A stretch of 64,000 nucleotides of DNA from NCBI RefSeq assembly GCF_030019515.1, contig NZ_JASEEQ010000010.1:124001-188000 (forward strand), written 5' to 3'. The translations under genes and the position numbers were made by a program. This DNA comes from Nocardioides sp. Lineage in GTDB: Bacteria > Actinomycetota > Actinomycetes > Propionibacteriales > Nocardioidaceae. The notes below the pieces were generated by a model. It was not told the origin of the DNA, searched no databases, and was given only the letters and a program-made list of their open reading frames with translations. Positions 7,355 through 15,658 of the stretch are shown here, in pieces. Every line of letters starts with the position of its first letter. Position 1 is the stretch's first letter.

Positions 7355-9024
7355 AGCGCGGGTGTCGCCCGGTCCACGATCGCCCGCAGGTCGCCGCCGC
7401 CCAGGGTGCCGAAGACGCCGTCGTACGACGTGCCGAGCCGGGACGCGCAGAACACGTCGGCGACCTCCGGGGGAGCGAAGCGCACCAGCAGCGCACCCTG
7501 CAGGCACAACGCCATCCGGCTCGCGAGCCGCCGGGCGTTCACCTCGAGCGAGTCGGGATCGCCCAGGAGGGACCCGATCAGCCCCAGCGTGTCCTCGATC
7601 GCCCGGTCGAGCCGGGCGTCGCCGCCGCGGGCCCGGCCCACCTCGGTGATCCAGGCGTCGAGCACCTCGGGCTCGCGGCCCAGGGCGCGGAGCACGTCGA
7701 GGGCATTGACGTTGCCTGAGCCCTCCCAGACCGAGTTGACCGGGGCCTCGCGGTAGAGGAGCGGCATCCCCGACTCCTCGATGTAGCCGTTGCCGCCCAG
7801 GCACTCCAGCGCCTCCGCCACGAGGAACGGGGTGCGCTTGCAGACCCAGAACTTCGCGAGTGGCAGCGCGATCCGGCGGAACGCGGCCTCGTGCGCCGCC
7901 TCCGCGGCGTCCGGCCGGCCCAGGCCGTCGACCGCCGCGGCCAGCCGGACCGCGACGGCCGTCGCGGCCTCGGTCTCGACCGCGAGGTCCGCCAGCACGT
8001 TCTGCATCAGCGGCTTGTCGGCGAGGAGCGCGCCGAACGCCGAGCGGTGCGCGGTGTGCCAGGTGGCCTCGTTGACCGCCCGACGCATCAGCGAGGTCGA
8101 GCCGAGGATGCAGTCCAGGCGGGTGGCGGCGACCATCTCGATGATGGTGCGCACGCCGCGTCCCTCGTCGCCGAGCCGATAGGCGACGGTGCCGTCGAGC
8201 TCGAGCTCGGCGGAGGCGTTCGACCGGTTGCCGAGCTTGTCCTTGAGGCGGACGACGTCGAGCTGGTTGCGGGTCCCGTCGGCCAGCACGCGGGGGACCA
8301 CGAAGCAGGTCAGCGCCGGGCCGTCGGCCTGCGCGAGGACCAGGAACATGTCGTTCATCGGGGCCGAGGTGAACCACTTGTGCCCGTGAAGGGTGTACTC
8401 GCCGTGCGTCGCCGTCGGTCGCGCCTCGGTCACGTTGGTGCGGACGTCCGAGCCGCCCTGCTTCTCCGTCATGCCCATGCCCGCCAGCGCGCCGGCCTTG
8501 CCCGAGGCGGGCCGCAGGCCCGGGTCGTACGTCGTGGACGCCAGCAGGGGCGTCCACTCCTTGGCGATCGCCTCGTCGGCCCGCAGGGCCGGGACGGCGG
8601 CGTACGTCATCGAGATCGGGCAGCCGTGACCCGGCTCGGTGTGCGACCAGGCCATGAAGCCGGCGGCGCGACGCACGTGGGCGTGTGCCGCGCCGGCCTC
8701 CTGCTGCTCCCAGGGCGTGGCCGCCAGCCCGTGGCCGACGGCACGTCCCATCAGCCAGTGCCACGAGGGATGGAACTCGACCTCGTCGATCCGGTTGCCG
8801 AACCGGTCGTACGGCTTGAGGCGCGGCTCGTTCTGGTTCGCGAGCAGGCCGTGCTCGCGGGCCTCCTCGGTGCCGGCCTCGGCGCCGAGGGCGACCAGGT
8901 CCTCGACGACCTCGGCCGAGGCGTGTCGGGTGATCGCCTCGACGAGGGCGAGGTCGGTGGTGACGACGTTGTGACCGACCAGCGGCGGCGCTTGGTTGGT
9001 GGATACCCGGATGTCGGATCGCAT
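7351..9024 (-). CDS. aidB: AidB-like acyl-CoA dehydrogenase family protein
   Basis: 557 residues, the length of E. coli AidB (about 540) rather than of a short-chain acyl-CoA dehydrogenase (about 380). Shared AidB landmarks include GMGMTEKQGGSDVRTN, a SHTEPGHGCPISMTYAAVP stretch near the substrate pocket, RLKDKLGNRSNAS, ECLGGNGYIEE and NSVWEGSGN. AidB binds FAD and DNA and is induced by alkylation damage in E. coli; its true reaction is uncertain. The start ATG at 9024 lies 6 nt from a -10 element shared with the divergent yihY-like gene. No ada or alkB gene is nearby. An ordinary branched-chain acyl-CoA dehydrogenase is the alternative. Confidence 0.87.
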   Translation of the reverse strand: MRSDIRVSTNQAPPLVGHNVVTTDLALVEAITRHASAEVVEDLVALGAEAGTEEAREHGLLANQNEPRLKPYDRFGNRIDEVEFHPSWHWLMGRAVGHGLAATPWEQQEAGAAHAHVRRAAGFMAWSHTEPGHGCPISMTYAAVPALRADEAIAKEWTPLLASTTYDPGLRPASGKAGALAGMGMTEKQGGSDVRTNVTEARPTATHGEYTLHGHKWFTSAPMNDMFLVLAQADGPALTCFVVPRVLADGTRNQLDVVRLKDKLGNRSNASAELELDGTVAYRLGDEGRGVRTIIEMVAATRLDCILGSTSLMRRAVNEATWHTAHRSAFGALLADKPLMQNVLADLAVETEAATAVAVRLAAAVDGLGRPDAAEAAHEAAFRRIALPLAKFWVCKRTPFLVAEALECLGGNGYIEESGMPLLYREAPVNSVWEGSGNVNALDVLRALGREPEVLDAWITEVGRARGGDARLDRAIEDTLGLIGSLLGDPDSLEVNARRLASRMALCLQGALLVRFAPPEVADVFCASRLGTSYDGVFGTLGGGDLRAIVDRATPAL

Positions 9025-9029
9025 GGCCC

Positions 9030-9036
9030 TACGGTA
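9030..9036. promoter_or_regulatory. shared -10 element of a divergent leaderless promoter
   Basis: TACGGT (9030-9035) precedes the plus-strand ATG at 9042 by 6 nt, and TACCGT (9036-9031 on the minus strand) precedes the minus-strand ATG at 9024 by 6 nt. The two hexamers overlap by five bases within the near-palindrome TACGGTA. Both genes should be leaderless, with start points 18 bp apart. Confidence 0.65.
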
Positions 9037-9041
9037 GATCC

Positions 9042-10025
9042 ATGTCCGGGGCCGAGGGAGCGGAGCGCCAGGAACAGGCCACCCGTACCTCTCCGTGGGT
9101 GCTCCGGCTGCGCCAGCTGCGGGAGGTGGTCTGGCGGCTGATCGTCACCACCGTGGCCTCCTGCCTGAAGTACCGGGTGACGGGCCTGGCCGCCGAGGCG
9201 GCGTTCTTCGCGGTGCTCTCCGTGCCTCCGCTGATCTTCGCGATGGCCGGCGCGATCGGCTACGTCACCGACCAGTTCAGCCCCGCCCAGGTCGCCGACG
9301 TGCGCGCCGCGGTCGTCGACCTCTCCCAGCGGGCGCTCACCGACGGCGCGGTGCACAAGATCATCGAGCCGACCATCGACGACGTGCTCCGCGGCGGCCG
9401 CTTCGACGTCATCTCGGTCGGCTTCGTGCTCGCGCTCTGGTCGGGGTCGCGGGCGCTCAACGTGTTCGTCGACACCATCACGATCATGCACGGGCTCGGG
9501 GGCAGTCGCGGGATCGTGAAGACCCGGGCGCTCTCCTTTCTCCTCTACGTCCTGGCGATGGTCTCCGGCGTGGTGTCGGTGCCGCTGGTGGTCGCCGGCC
9601 CGAGCCTGGTCGGGGACTGGCTGCCGGAGCGGCTCGACCTGCTGATGGGGTTCTACTGGCCGGTCGTGACCGTCGTGTGCATCTGCTTCCTCGCCACGCT
9701 GTACCACGTGTCGGTGCCGGTCCGGACGTACTGGACGTTCAACCTCCCCGGCGCGACGTTCTCGCTGTTCTGCTGGGTGGTCGGGTCATACCTGCTGCGC
9801 TGGTTCCTCACGGCCACCGCGACCGACTCGCGGTCGATCTACGGGCCGCTCGCGGCGCCGATCGCGGTGCTCCTGTGGCTGTACCTGGTCTCGATCGCGG
9901 TGCTCATCGGAGCGGCCGTGAACGCCGCCTTCGACACGGTCTTCCCGCAGAAGGCCACCACCCGGGCACGACTCGAGCTCGTGTCGCGGCTGCGTCGCAT
10001 CGGTGCGCGGCCCGACAACGGCTAG
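9042..10025 (+). CDS. YihY/BrkB family inner-membrane protein
   Basis: 327 residues with about six hydrophobic segments between residues 45 and 300 and short charged ends. The family signature is visible in TGLAAEAAFFAVLSVPPLIFA near residue 48 and in YGPLAAPIAVLLWLYLVSIAVLIGAAVNAA near residue 270. These proteins were once called RNase BN or BrkB; their actual role (transport or envelope) is not settled. The gene shares its promoter element with aidB. Its stop codon TAG forms part of the -10 hexamer of the next gene, the K+ channel. Confidence 0.9.
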   Translation: MSGAEGAERQEQATRTSPWVLRLRQLREVVWRLIVTTVASCLKYRVTGLAAEAAFFAVLSVPPLIFAMAGAIGYVTDQFSPAQVADVRAAVVDLSQRALTDGAVHKIIEPTIDDVLRGGRFDVISVGFVLALWSGSRALNVFVDTITIMHGLGGSRGIVKTRALSFLLYVLAMVSGVVSVPLVVAGPSLVGDWLPERLDLLMGFYWPVVTVVCICFLATLYHVSVPVRTYWTFNLPGATFSLFCWVVGSYLLRWFLTATATDSRSIYGPLAAPIAVLLWLYLVSIAVLIGAAVNAAFDTVFPQKATTRARLELVSRLRRIGARPDNG

Positions 10026-10028
10026 ATT
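10023..10028 (+). promoter_or_regulatory. leaderless promoter of the K+ channel gene (-10 TAGATT)
   Basis: TAGATT, 7 nt before the GTG at 10036. The first three bases are the stop codon of the yihY-like gene, so the channel gene has its own start signal although it lies only 10 bp behind its neighbour. Confidence 0.6.
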
Positions 10029-10035
10029 CACCACC

Positions 10036-11136
10036 GTGGCCGAGGACTCCAGCGACATCACGCAGGGTCGCGCACGTGGGAAGCTGTCGTTGCCGGACCC
10101 GGTGCGCTCGCCGTGGTGGGAGCTCGGACGACGCGTCCTGCTCGCGGTGGCCATCCTGCTCGGCACGGTGCTGCTGGTCTACCTGGATCGGCACAACTAC
10201 CGTGACGGGAACGACCCGACCGGGCACGTCGACCTCGTCGACTCGATCTACTACACGACGGTCACGCTCAGCACGACGGGGTACGGCGACATCACCCCGG
10301 TTGCCGGGCACGCGCGGATGATCAACGCGTTCGTGATCACCCCGCTCCGCATCGCCTTCCTGGTGCTGCTGATCGGGACCACCCTGGAGGTGCTCGCCTC
10401 GCAGGGCCGCGAGCTGTTCCGAGCCGCCCGTTGGAGGCAGCACATGAGATCCCACGTCGTCGTGGTCGGCTACGGCACCAAGGGCCGGGCCGCCGTCGAC
10501 ACCCTGGTCAACAACGGCCAGGACCGCGACTCGATCATCGTGGTCGACCCCGGAGCGGCGGCGCTCCAGGAGGCCCACGCCGACGGGCTCGCGGTCGTCA
10601 CCGGCGACGCGACCCGGCAGGACGTGCTGCGACGAGCCGGCGTGGAGAACGCCGACCAGGTCATCATCACCACCGACCGGGACGACTCCAACGTGCTGGC
10701 GACGCTGACGGTGCGGCAGCTCAACCCGGAGGTCTGGATCGTCGCCGCGGTGCGCGAGCAGGAGAACGTCGCCCTGATGCGCCAGTCCGGTGCGAACTCG
10801 GTGATCACCTCCTCCGACGCGGTCGGCCGGCTGCTGGGGCTCTCGTCGCTGTCCCCGACCCTGGGCTCGGTCATGGAGGACCTGCTGACGTACGGCGAGG
10901 GCCTCGAGGTGGCCGAGCGCGACCTGCTGGTCAACGAGGTCGGTCGACAGCCCCAGCGGCTGCCCGACCAGGTGATCGCCGTGGTCCGCGACGAGAAGGT
11001 GTACCGCTACTTCGACCCGGTGGTCACCCAGCTCGCCCGCGGCGACCGGCTGATCGTCGTACGCCCCGCCAAGGAGCTGCCGTGGGCACCCCGGCCGGGC
11101 ACCCACGACGAGGACCTCGCCAGCGACGACGACTGA
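10036..11136 (+). CDS. two-TM potassium channel with RCK (TrkA-N) domain
   Basis: 366 residues. Layout: short cytoplasmic N-terminus, a first membrane helix near 35-55, pore loop with the selectivity filter TTGYGD at 80-85, a second helix near 95-120, then a Rossmann RCK domain from about 137 (VVVVGYGTKGRAA) with IIVVDP and ITTDRDDSNVL, and a C-terminal RCK-C part. This is the MthK/Kch architecture of ligand-gated K+ channels. The GTG at 10036 is chosen because of the leaderless -10 7 nt upstream; an in-frame start 33 nt earlier would overlap yihY. The gating ligand cannot be told. Confidence 0.9.
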   Translation: MAEDSSDITQGRARGKLSLPDPVRSPWWELGRRVLLAVAILLGTVLLVYLDRHNYRDGNDPTGHVDLVDSIYYTTVTLSTTGYGDITPVAGHARMINAFVITPLRIAFLVLLIGTTLEVLASQGRELFRAARWRQHMRSHVVVVGYGTKGRAAVDTLVNNGQDRDSIIVVDPGAAALQEAHADGLAVVTGDATRQDVLRRAGVENADQVIITTDRDDSNVLATLTVRQLNPEVWIVAAVREQENVALMRQSGANSVITSSDAVGRLLGLSSLSPTLGSVMEDLLTYGEGLEVAERDLLVNEVGRQPQRLPDQVIAVVRDEKVYRYFDPVVTQLARGDRLIVVRPAKELPWAPRPGTHDEDLASDDD

Positions 11137-11213
11137 CGGCGCGCCATCTGCTGGACCTGCCCACACCGCCCGCCCTCGACCACTAGCCTGTCCGGGACAC
11201 GGGTGGGGGCCTA

Positions 11214-13226
11214 GTGGGGGTAGGGATGCCGGGCGACCGGGGACAGACGCGCTCACGCGCACATCCCGGCGCAGCCGTCGGGCTGGCCGGGTGCCTCGTG
11301 CTGCTCGCGTTCCTCGCCCGCCAGCCGTCTCTCGACAGCCCCGGGTTCGCGACTGTCTGGCCCTCCGGCGGCATCGGGGTCCTGTGGTTCGTGCTGCGCG
11401 GTGCCCGACTCCGCAGCCTCGACACGCTCCTGCTCGCGGCGGCGATGGCTGCGGCCAACGCGATCCTCGGGGCCGATCCGCGCATCAACGCGGTGTTCGC
11501 GGGCGCCGCCGTCGCGCAGACGCTGCTCGCGGTCTGGCTGCTGCGGCGCTGGAGTCCCGAGCTGTGGGGCTGCGGCGGCGATCGGCCGCTCGACCGCCCG
11601 CGGATGCTGCCGCGCTACGGGGGAGCGCTGGCCGTGGCGATGGCCACGGGCGCAGTGCTCGGCACCGCGGGAGCGAGCGCCGTCACCGGCGACTACGAGC
11701 CCGTGGCCGGACTCCTCTTCTTCGGCCGCACCCTGGTCAGCAGCCTGATCGTCGTCACGCTGGGGATCCTGGTCGGGGAGTGGCTCACCAGGCCGCGCCC
11801 GCGAGGCTCCCTGATCGGCGACGGCCCAGTGGTCGAGCTGCTGGCTGCCTCGGTCTTCACCAGCGCGATGTACGGCCTCGCGTTCGCCCTCGACGACCTG
11901 CCCCTCGTGTTCCCGCTGCTCGCCGCCACCGTGTGGTTCGGGCTGCGGTTCAGCACGCTCGTGAGCGCTGCGCACTGCTTCGTCGTGGGGGTCGCGACCC
12001 AGACGTTGACGATGACCGGGTACGGACCGTTCGCCGCCGTCGAGCGTGCCGACATCGGCTCGCTGCTCGCTGAGTTCTACGTCGCGACCATCGTGGCCAC
12101 CGGCCTGGCCCTCTCGACCGGCCGTGACGAGCGGCAGGCGCTCTCGGCCGAGCTGCTGCGCACCCAGGAGGAGACGCTCTACCAGATCAGCCTCCGGGAG
12201 GCCGTGATCGGGTCGATGAAGGAGGGGCTGTTCGTCCTGGACGACACCGGCGAGCTGCTGGTGCACAACGCGGCCGCAGCCGACATCTTCGGGCTGGCCC
12301 GGGAGGAGGTCGACTGGGACGCCCTGGCCGAGCGGTCCGGGCGGTGGGCCGACGGGAGCACGGTCGACACCCCGCAGCGCCCGTCGCTGCGGGCCCTGGC
12401 CGGCGAGGCCGTCCACGACGTCGAGCTGCTGATCACGCGCGCCGACGGCACCGAGCGGGTCGTGTCCGTCTCCGCGATCCCGTTGCCTCGCGACGAGGTG
12501 CGGCGCCGGTCCCGAGCCCTGGTCATCTTCCGGGACATCTCGACCGAGCACGCCCGGCGTGCGGAGCTGGCCGGCTTCGCCGGCGTCGTCGCCCACGACC
12601 TGCGCAACCCACTCGCCGCCATCGACGGGTGGACCGAGATGATCGCCGACGAGCTGGAGACCGGGACCCTCAGCACGGACCTGGCCCGCGACTTCGTCTC
12701 CCGAGTGCGGTCCTCCTCGCGTCGGATGCATGACCTGATCCGGGACCTGCTCGCGCACGCGACCAGCAGCCAGCGTGATCTCGAGGTCGGCCCGGTCGAC
12801 GTCGCCGGACTGGTCGCCGAGGTCGCGGCCGCCCGGCACGCCGAGCCCCACGTACTGGTCGAGCCGGTGCCCGCGGTCCTGGCGGACCCGGTGCTCGTCC
12901 GCCAGGTGCTGGACAACCTGATCGGGAACGCCCTCAAGTACGTCGCGCCCGGGGTCGAGCCGGAGATCACCGTCCGCGGCTGCCGCACGGACGCTCGGAT
13001 GGTCACCGTCCAGGTCGCCGACAACGGGATCGGCATCCCGGCCGCCGAGCGCGAGCGGGTCTTCGACGAGTTCCACCGGGCGCACTTCCGCGACTACGAG
13101 GGCAGCGGCCTGGGACTGTCCATCGTGCGCCGCATCATCCTCCGACACGACGGCACGATCGTGGTGCGCGCCAACCCGGCCGGGCAGGGATCGGTGTTCG
13201 AGTTCACCCTGCCCGCCCACGACTGA
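11214..13226 (+). CDS. orphan sensor histidine kinase, MASE1-PAS-HisKA-HATPase
   Basis: 670 residues. The first 300 hold about eight membrane helices with the MASE1-like WPSGGIGVLWFVLRG near residue 45. A PAS domain follows (about 325-440: SMKEGLFVLDDTGELLVHNAAA), then HisKA with the phosphorylated H461 in AHDLRNPLA and an HATPase with DNLIGNALKY, ADNGIGIP and GSGLGLSIV. It should sense an unknown signal through the membrane or PAS domain and phosphorylate a response regulator, but none is encoded nearby. A -10-like TAGCCT lies at 11184-11189. The GTG at 11214 or the ATG at 11226, which has a G-rich stretch before it, may be the start. Confidence 0.9.
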   Translation: MGVGMPGDRGQTRSRAHPGAAVGLAGCLVLLAFLARQPSLDSPGFATVWPSGGIGVLWFVLRGARLRSLDTLLLAAAMAAANAILGADPRINAVFAGAAVAQTLLAVWLLRRWSPELWGCGGDRPLDRPRMLPRYGGALAVAMATGAVLGTAGASAVTGDYEPVAGLLFFGRTLVSSLIVVTLGILVGEWLTRPRPRGSLIGDGPVVELLAASVFTSAMYGLAFALDDLPLVFPLLAATVWFGLRFSTLVSAAHCFVVGVATQTLTMTGYGPFAAVERADIGSLLAEFYVATIVATGLALSTGRDERQALSAELLRTQEETLYQISLREAVIGSMKEGLFVLDDTGELLVHNAAAADIFGLAREEVDWDALAERSGRWADGSTVDTPQRPSLRALAGEAVHDVELLITRADGTERVVSVSAIPLPRDEVRRRSRALVIFRDISTEHARRAELAGFAGVVAHDLRNPLAAIDGWTEMIADELETGTLSTDLARDFVSRVRSSSRRMHDLIRDLLAHATSSQRDLEVGPVDVAGLVAEVAAARHAEPHVLVEPVPAVLADPVLVRQVLDNLIGNALKYVAPGVEPEITVRGCRTDARMVTVQVADNGIGIPAAERERVFDEFHRAHFRDYEGSGLGLSIVRRIILRHDGTIVVRANPAGQGSVFEFTLPAHD

Positions 13227-13705
13227 GCCGAGGCCGAGCCGCGAGCACTCATCCTCCGGGGTGAGCCGGAGGTCGCGTCCCGGCGGCGATCCTTGCCCGG
13301 TTCGAGCAGCCCGCTCGCCGTCCCCGCGCCACGGGGGTCCGGGGCCGGCGGCGTGGCGCTCGGCCTCCCCGCCGGTCCTGACCTTTCCTCCAGATTCACG
13401 CAACCGGCCCCGCGGGAGGCGGTTGTCTGCCTACAGTCGTCCTGGACGCATCGGCGACCCGAGACGCCGGCGCGATCCACCTCCGGGCGACGGAGCCCGG
13501 GGAGCGCTACGTCGACAGGGAGGCGGCCCGCGGTCGTCGCTGCCCTCGGGCCACTCCCTGTCCACGTTCGCTGTCGAGCGCGCCGGCACCGCCGGTCGCA
13601 GGTCCCGCGCGGCCGGGACCATCGGCCCTGCTCGGGCCCGGCCCCGCGCGCGCAGGCTGGCAGCAGCAGGCCGACATCGACGGCAGGAAGAGCGGAGGAG
13701 GCGTC
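13227..13705. other. intergenic region before the small domain gene
   Basis: 479 bp without a convincing gene. It holds a short hairpin just after the kinase gene (CCTCCGG and CCGGAGG arms at 13253-13272), a -10-like TACAGT near 13433, a DosR-like box at 13615-13628, and an AGGAGG-type ribosome site before the GTG at 13706. Open frames crossing it have no recognisable product. Confidence 0.5.
13615..13628. promoter_or_regulatory. DosR/DevR-like box upstream of 13706 gene
   Basis: GGGAC-CATC-GGCCC followed by TG, 78 bp before the GTG at 13706. It fits the core of the mycobacterial DosR consensus (GGGAC, four bases, GTCCC or GGCCC). Similar boxes stand before the oxidoreductase cluster and the 18599 gene. 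No DosR protein is in the window. Confidence 0.45.
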
Positions 13706-14005
13706 GTGCAGTTCCCCTGGCAATCGCGTCCGCGCGCCCCGCGCCCGCAGGTCGAGCCGATCCGCCTCGACCCCGCCGCCGACGCGGAGAGCCAGCGCAT
13801 CGTGGTGGCACGCCTGAGCACCGACCAGATCACGGCGGCCTGGTACCTCTCCGCCGACGCCCTGGTCGCGACCCGCGACCCGCGGCGGGCGGCCCAGCTG
13901 ATCGTCCTGCGCGGCGTCCTGCTCGACGCGCTCGAGCGCCGCGACCCGGTCCGCTACGACCGGTGGCTGCGCGACGGCGGTCCGCCCGTCGAGGCGTGCG
14001 GCTGA
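13706..14005 (+). CDS. small protein with a shared uncharacterised C-terminal domain
   Basis: 99 residues from a GTG with GGAGGAG about 5 nt upstream. The first 35 residues are basic and proline-rich. Residues 36-90 (from RLSTDQITAAW to LLDALERRDPVRYDRWL) align over about 55 residues with the C-terminal part of the membrane protein at 18599-19210, with roughly 20 identities including LLD-x-LERRDP and the final WL. No known family or catalytic motif is recognised; the domain looks helical. A DosR-like box lies upstream, and the convergent oxidoreductase cluster follows. Possible roles (partner binding, regulation) are guesses. Confidence 0.7.
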   Translation: MQFPWQSRPRAPRPQVEPIRLDPAADAESQRIVVARLSTDQITAAWYLSADALVATRDPRRAAQLIVLRGVLLDALERRDPVRYDRWLRDGGPPVEACG

Positions 14006-14018
14006 GCCCGCTGGACTG

Positions 14019-15653
14019 CTAGATGTCCTCGGGCGCCATCCGGATCGCCCCGGCCGGGCACTCCGCGGCGCACAGCCCGCAGCCCTTGCAGTAGTCGAGG
14101 TCGATCAGGTACGGCGTGTCCGGATCGCCGGTCTTGATGATGGCGTTGTCGGGGCACACGCCGAAGCAGTTGTCGCAGGACAGGCAGTTGCCGCACGACA
14201 TGCAGCGCCGCGCCTCGTACAGTGCGCTGTCGGCGTCGAGGGACTGCACCACCTCGTCGAAGGTCGACGAGCGGCGGACCGCCTCGAGCAGCGGTCGGTG
14301 TGCGCGGGGCGCGTCGGCGAAGTACCACGTGTTCAGGGCCTCGAACTCGGCCGGCGCCGCATCGTCGGGCTGTGCGGTCGTGCGGCCGTGCAGCCACGCG
14401 TCCACACCCAGGGCAGCTCGCCGGCCGTGGCCGATGCCCACGGTGGCGGAGCGCTGGTCGGGCACCATGTCGCCGCCGGCGAAGACGCCCGGGCGGCCGG
14501 TCATCATCTGCTCGTCGACCGTGACGACGCCGTGGTCGACCTCGATGCCGGAGACGCCGTCCAGGAACCGCAGGTCGCTGTCCTGCCCGAGCGCGAGCAC
14601 GAGCGAGTCGGCGGGCAGCTGCTCGGTGACGCCGGTCGGCTGGGGGAAGCCGGTCTCGTCGAGCTCCATCCGCTCGATGGTCAACGAGCCCTCCTCGACC
14701 TGGGTGATCGAGGACAGCCAGGTGAACCGGACCCCCTCCTCCTCGGCCTCGCGGACCTCTGCGTCGTGCGCCGGCATCCGCTCCCGGGTGCGGCGGTAGA
14801 CGACCACGGACTCCTCGGCGCCGAGACGCTTGGCCGTGCGCGCCGCGTCGACGGCGGTGTTGCCGCCGCCGTAGATGGCGACCCGGCGACCGAGCATCGG
14901 GCGATCGCCCTCGCCGAGGTGGTGCAGCAGGGCCACGGCGTCGACGACGTGGGAGGCCGTGCCGGCCGGCAGGTGGGCCCGCCGGCCCAGCTGCGCGCCC
15001 ACCGCCAGGAACGCCGCGTCGTACCGCCCCTCGCGCATGGTCGCGTCGAGGTCGGTGACGGTGGTGCCGAGCTGCAGGTGCACGCCCAGGTCGAGGATCC
15101 GCTGGATCTCGGCGTCCAGGACCTCGCGGGGGAGCCGGTACTCCGGGATGCCGTACCGCATCATGCCACCGGGCTTCGCGGCCGCCTCGATGATGGTGAC
15201 CTCGTGCCCGAGCCGGGCGAGCTGGTAGGCCGCGGAGAGGCCGCTGGGGCCGGCGCCGACCACGAGCACCCGCAGCCCGCTCGAGGGCTGGTCGACCGTC
15301 ACCTGCCAGCCGCAGCGGATCGCCTCGTCGCCGAGGAAGCGCTCGACCGAGTTGATGCCGACCGCCTCGTCCAGCTGGCCACGGTTGCAGCCCGTCTCAC
15401 ACGGGTGGTAGCAGACCCGGCCCATGACGGCCGGGAACGGGTTGACCTCCATGATCCGGCGCCAGGCACGCTCGTAGGCGTCGCCGCCCTCCTCCGCGTC
15501 GTAGAGCCAGGTCCGGACGTCCTCGCCGGCCGGGCAGGCCCGGTTGCACGGGGGCTGGTTGTGCACGTAGAGGGGCCGCTCGGTGCGCCAGGAGCCGGTC
15601 TTGTTGGCCCGGCTCGAGCCGACGTCCAAGGTGATGGCGAAGGGGTGGTCCAT
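14019..15653 (-). CDS. GltD-like NAD(P)-binding flavoprotein with ferredoxin domain (PadH-like)
   Basis: 544 residues. N-terminal part: cysteine cluster CNRACPAG and CYHPCETGCNRG as in the GltD family; then an FAD site VLVVGAGPSGLSAAYQLA near 150 and an NAD(P) site AIYGGGNTAVDAARTA near 290; the C-terminal 65 residues form a two-cluster ferredoxin (CMSCGNCLSCDNCFGVCP and CKGCGLCAAECP). It should pass electrons from the oxidoreductase core to NAD(P)+. PadH of phenylglyoxylate dehydrogenase and KorC of Thauera play this role; here the ferredoxin subunit seems fused to it. It is last in the four-gene operon, 5 bp after the beta subunit. Confidence 0.85.
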   Translation of the reverse strand: MDHPFAITLDVGSSRANKTGSWRTERPLYVHNQPPCNRACPAGEDVRTWLYDAEEGGDAYERAWRRIMEVNPFPAVMGRVCYHPCETGCNRGQLDEAVGINSVERFLGDEAIRCGWQVTVDQPSSGLRVLVVGAGPSGLSAAYQLARLGHEVTIIEAAAKPGGMMRYGIPEYRLPREVLDAEIQRILDLGVHLQLGTTVTDLDATMREGRYDAAFLAVGAQLGRRAHLPAGTASHVVDAVALLHHLGEGDRPMLGRRVAIYGGGNTAVDAARTAKRLGAEESVVVYRRTRERMPAHDAEVREAEEEGVRFTWLSSITQVEEGSLTIERMELDETGFPQPTGVTEQLPADSLVLALGQDSDLRFLDGVSGIEVDHGVVTVDEQMMTGRPGVFAGGDMVPDQRSATVGIGHGRRAALGVDAWLHGRTTAQPDDAAPAEFEALNTWYFADAPRAHRPLLEAVRRSSTFDEVVQSLDADSALYEARRCMSCGNCLSCDNCFGVCPDNAIIKTGDPDTPYLIDLDYCKGCGLCAAECPAGAIRMAPEDI

Positions 15654-15658
15654 GTCGG

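Noticed and set aside
13261..14022. Alternative long frames across 13261-14022
   Set aside because: They are Arg/Pro-rich and lack a ribosome site or domain; the GTG frame at 13706 fits a shared domain and has a clear AGGAGG-type site.
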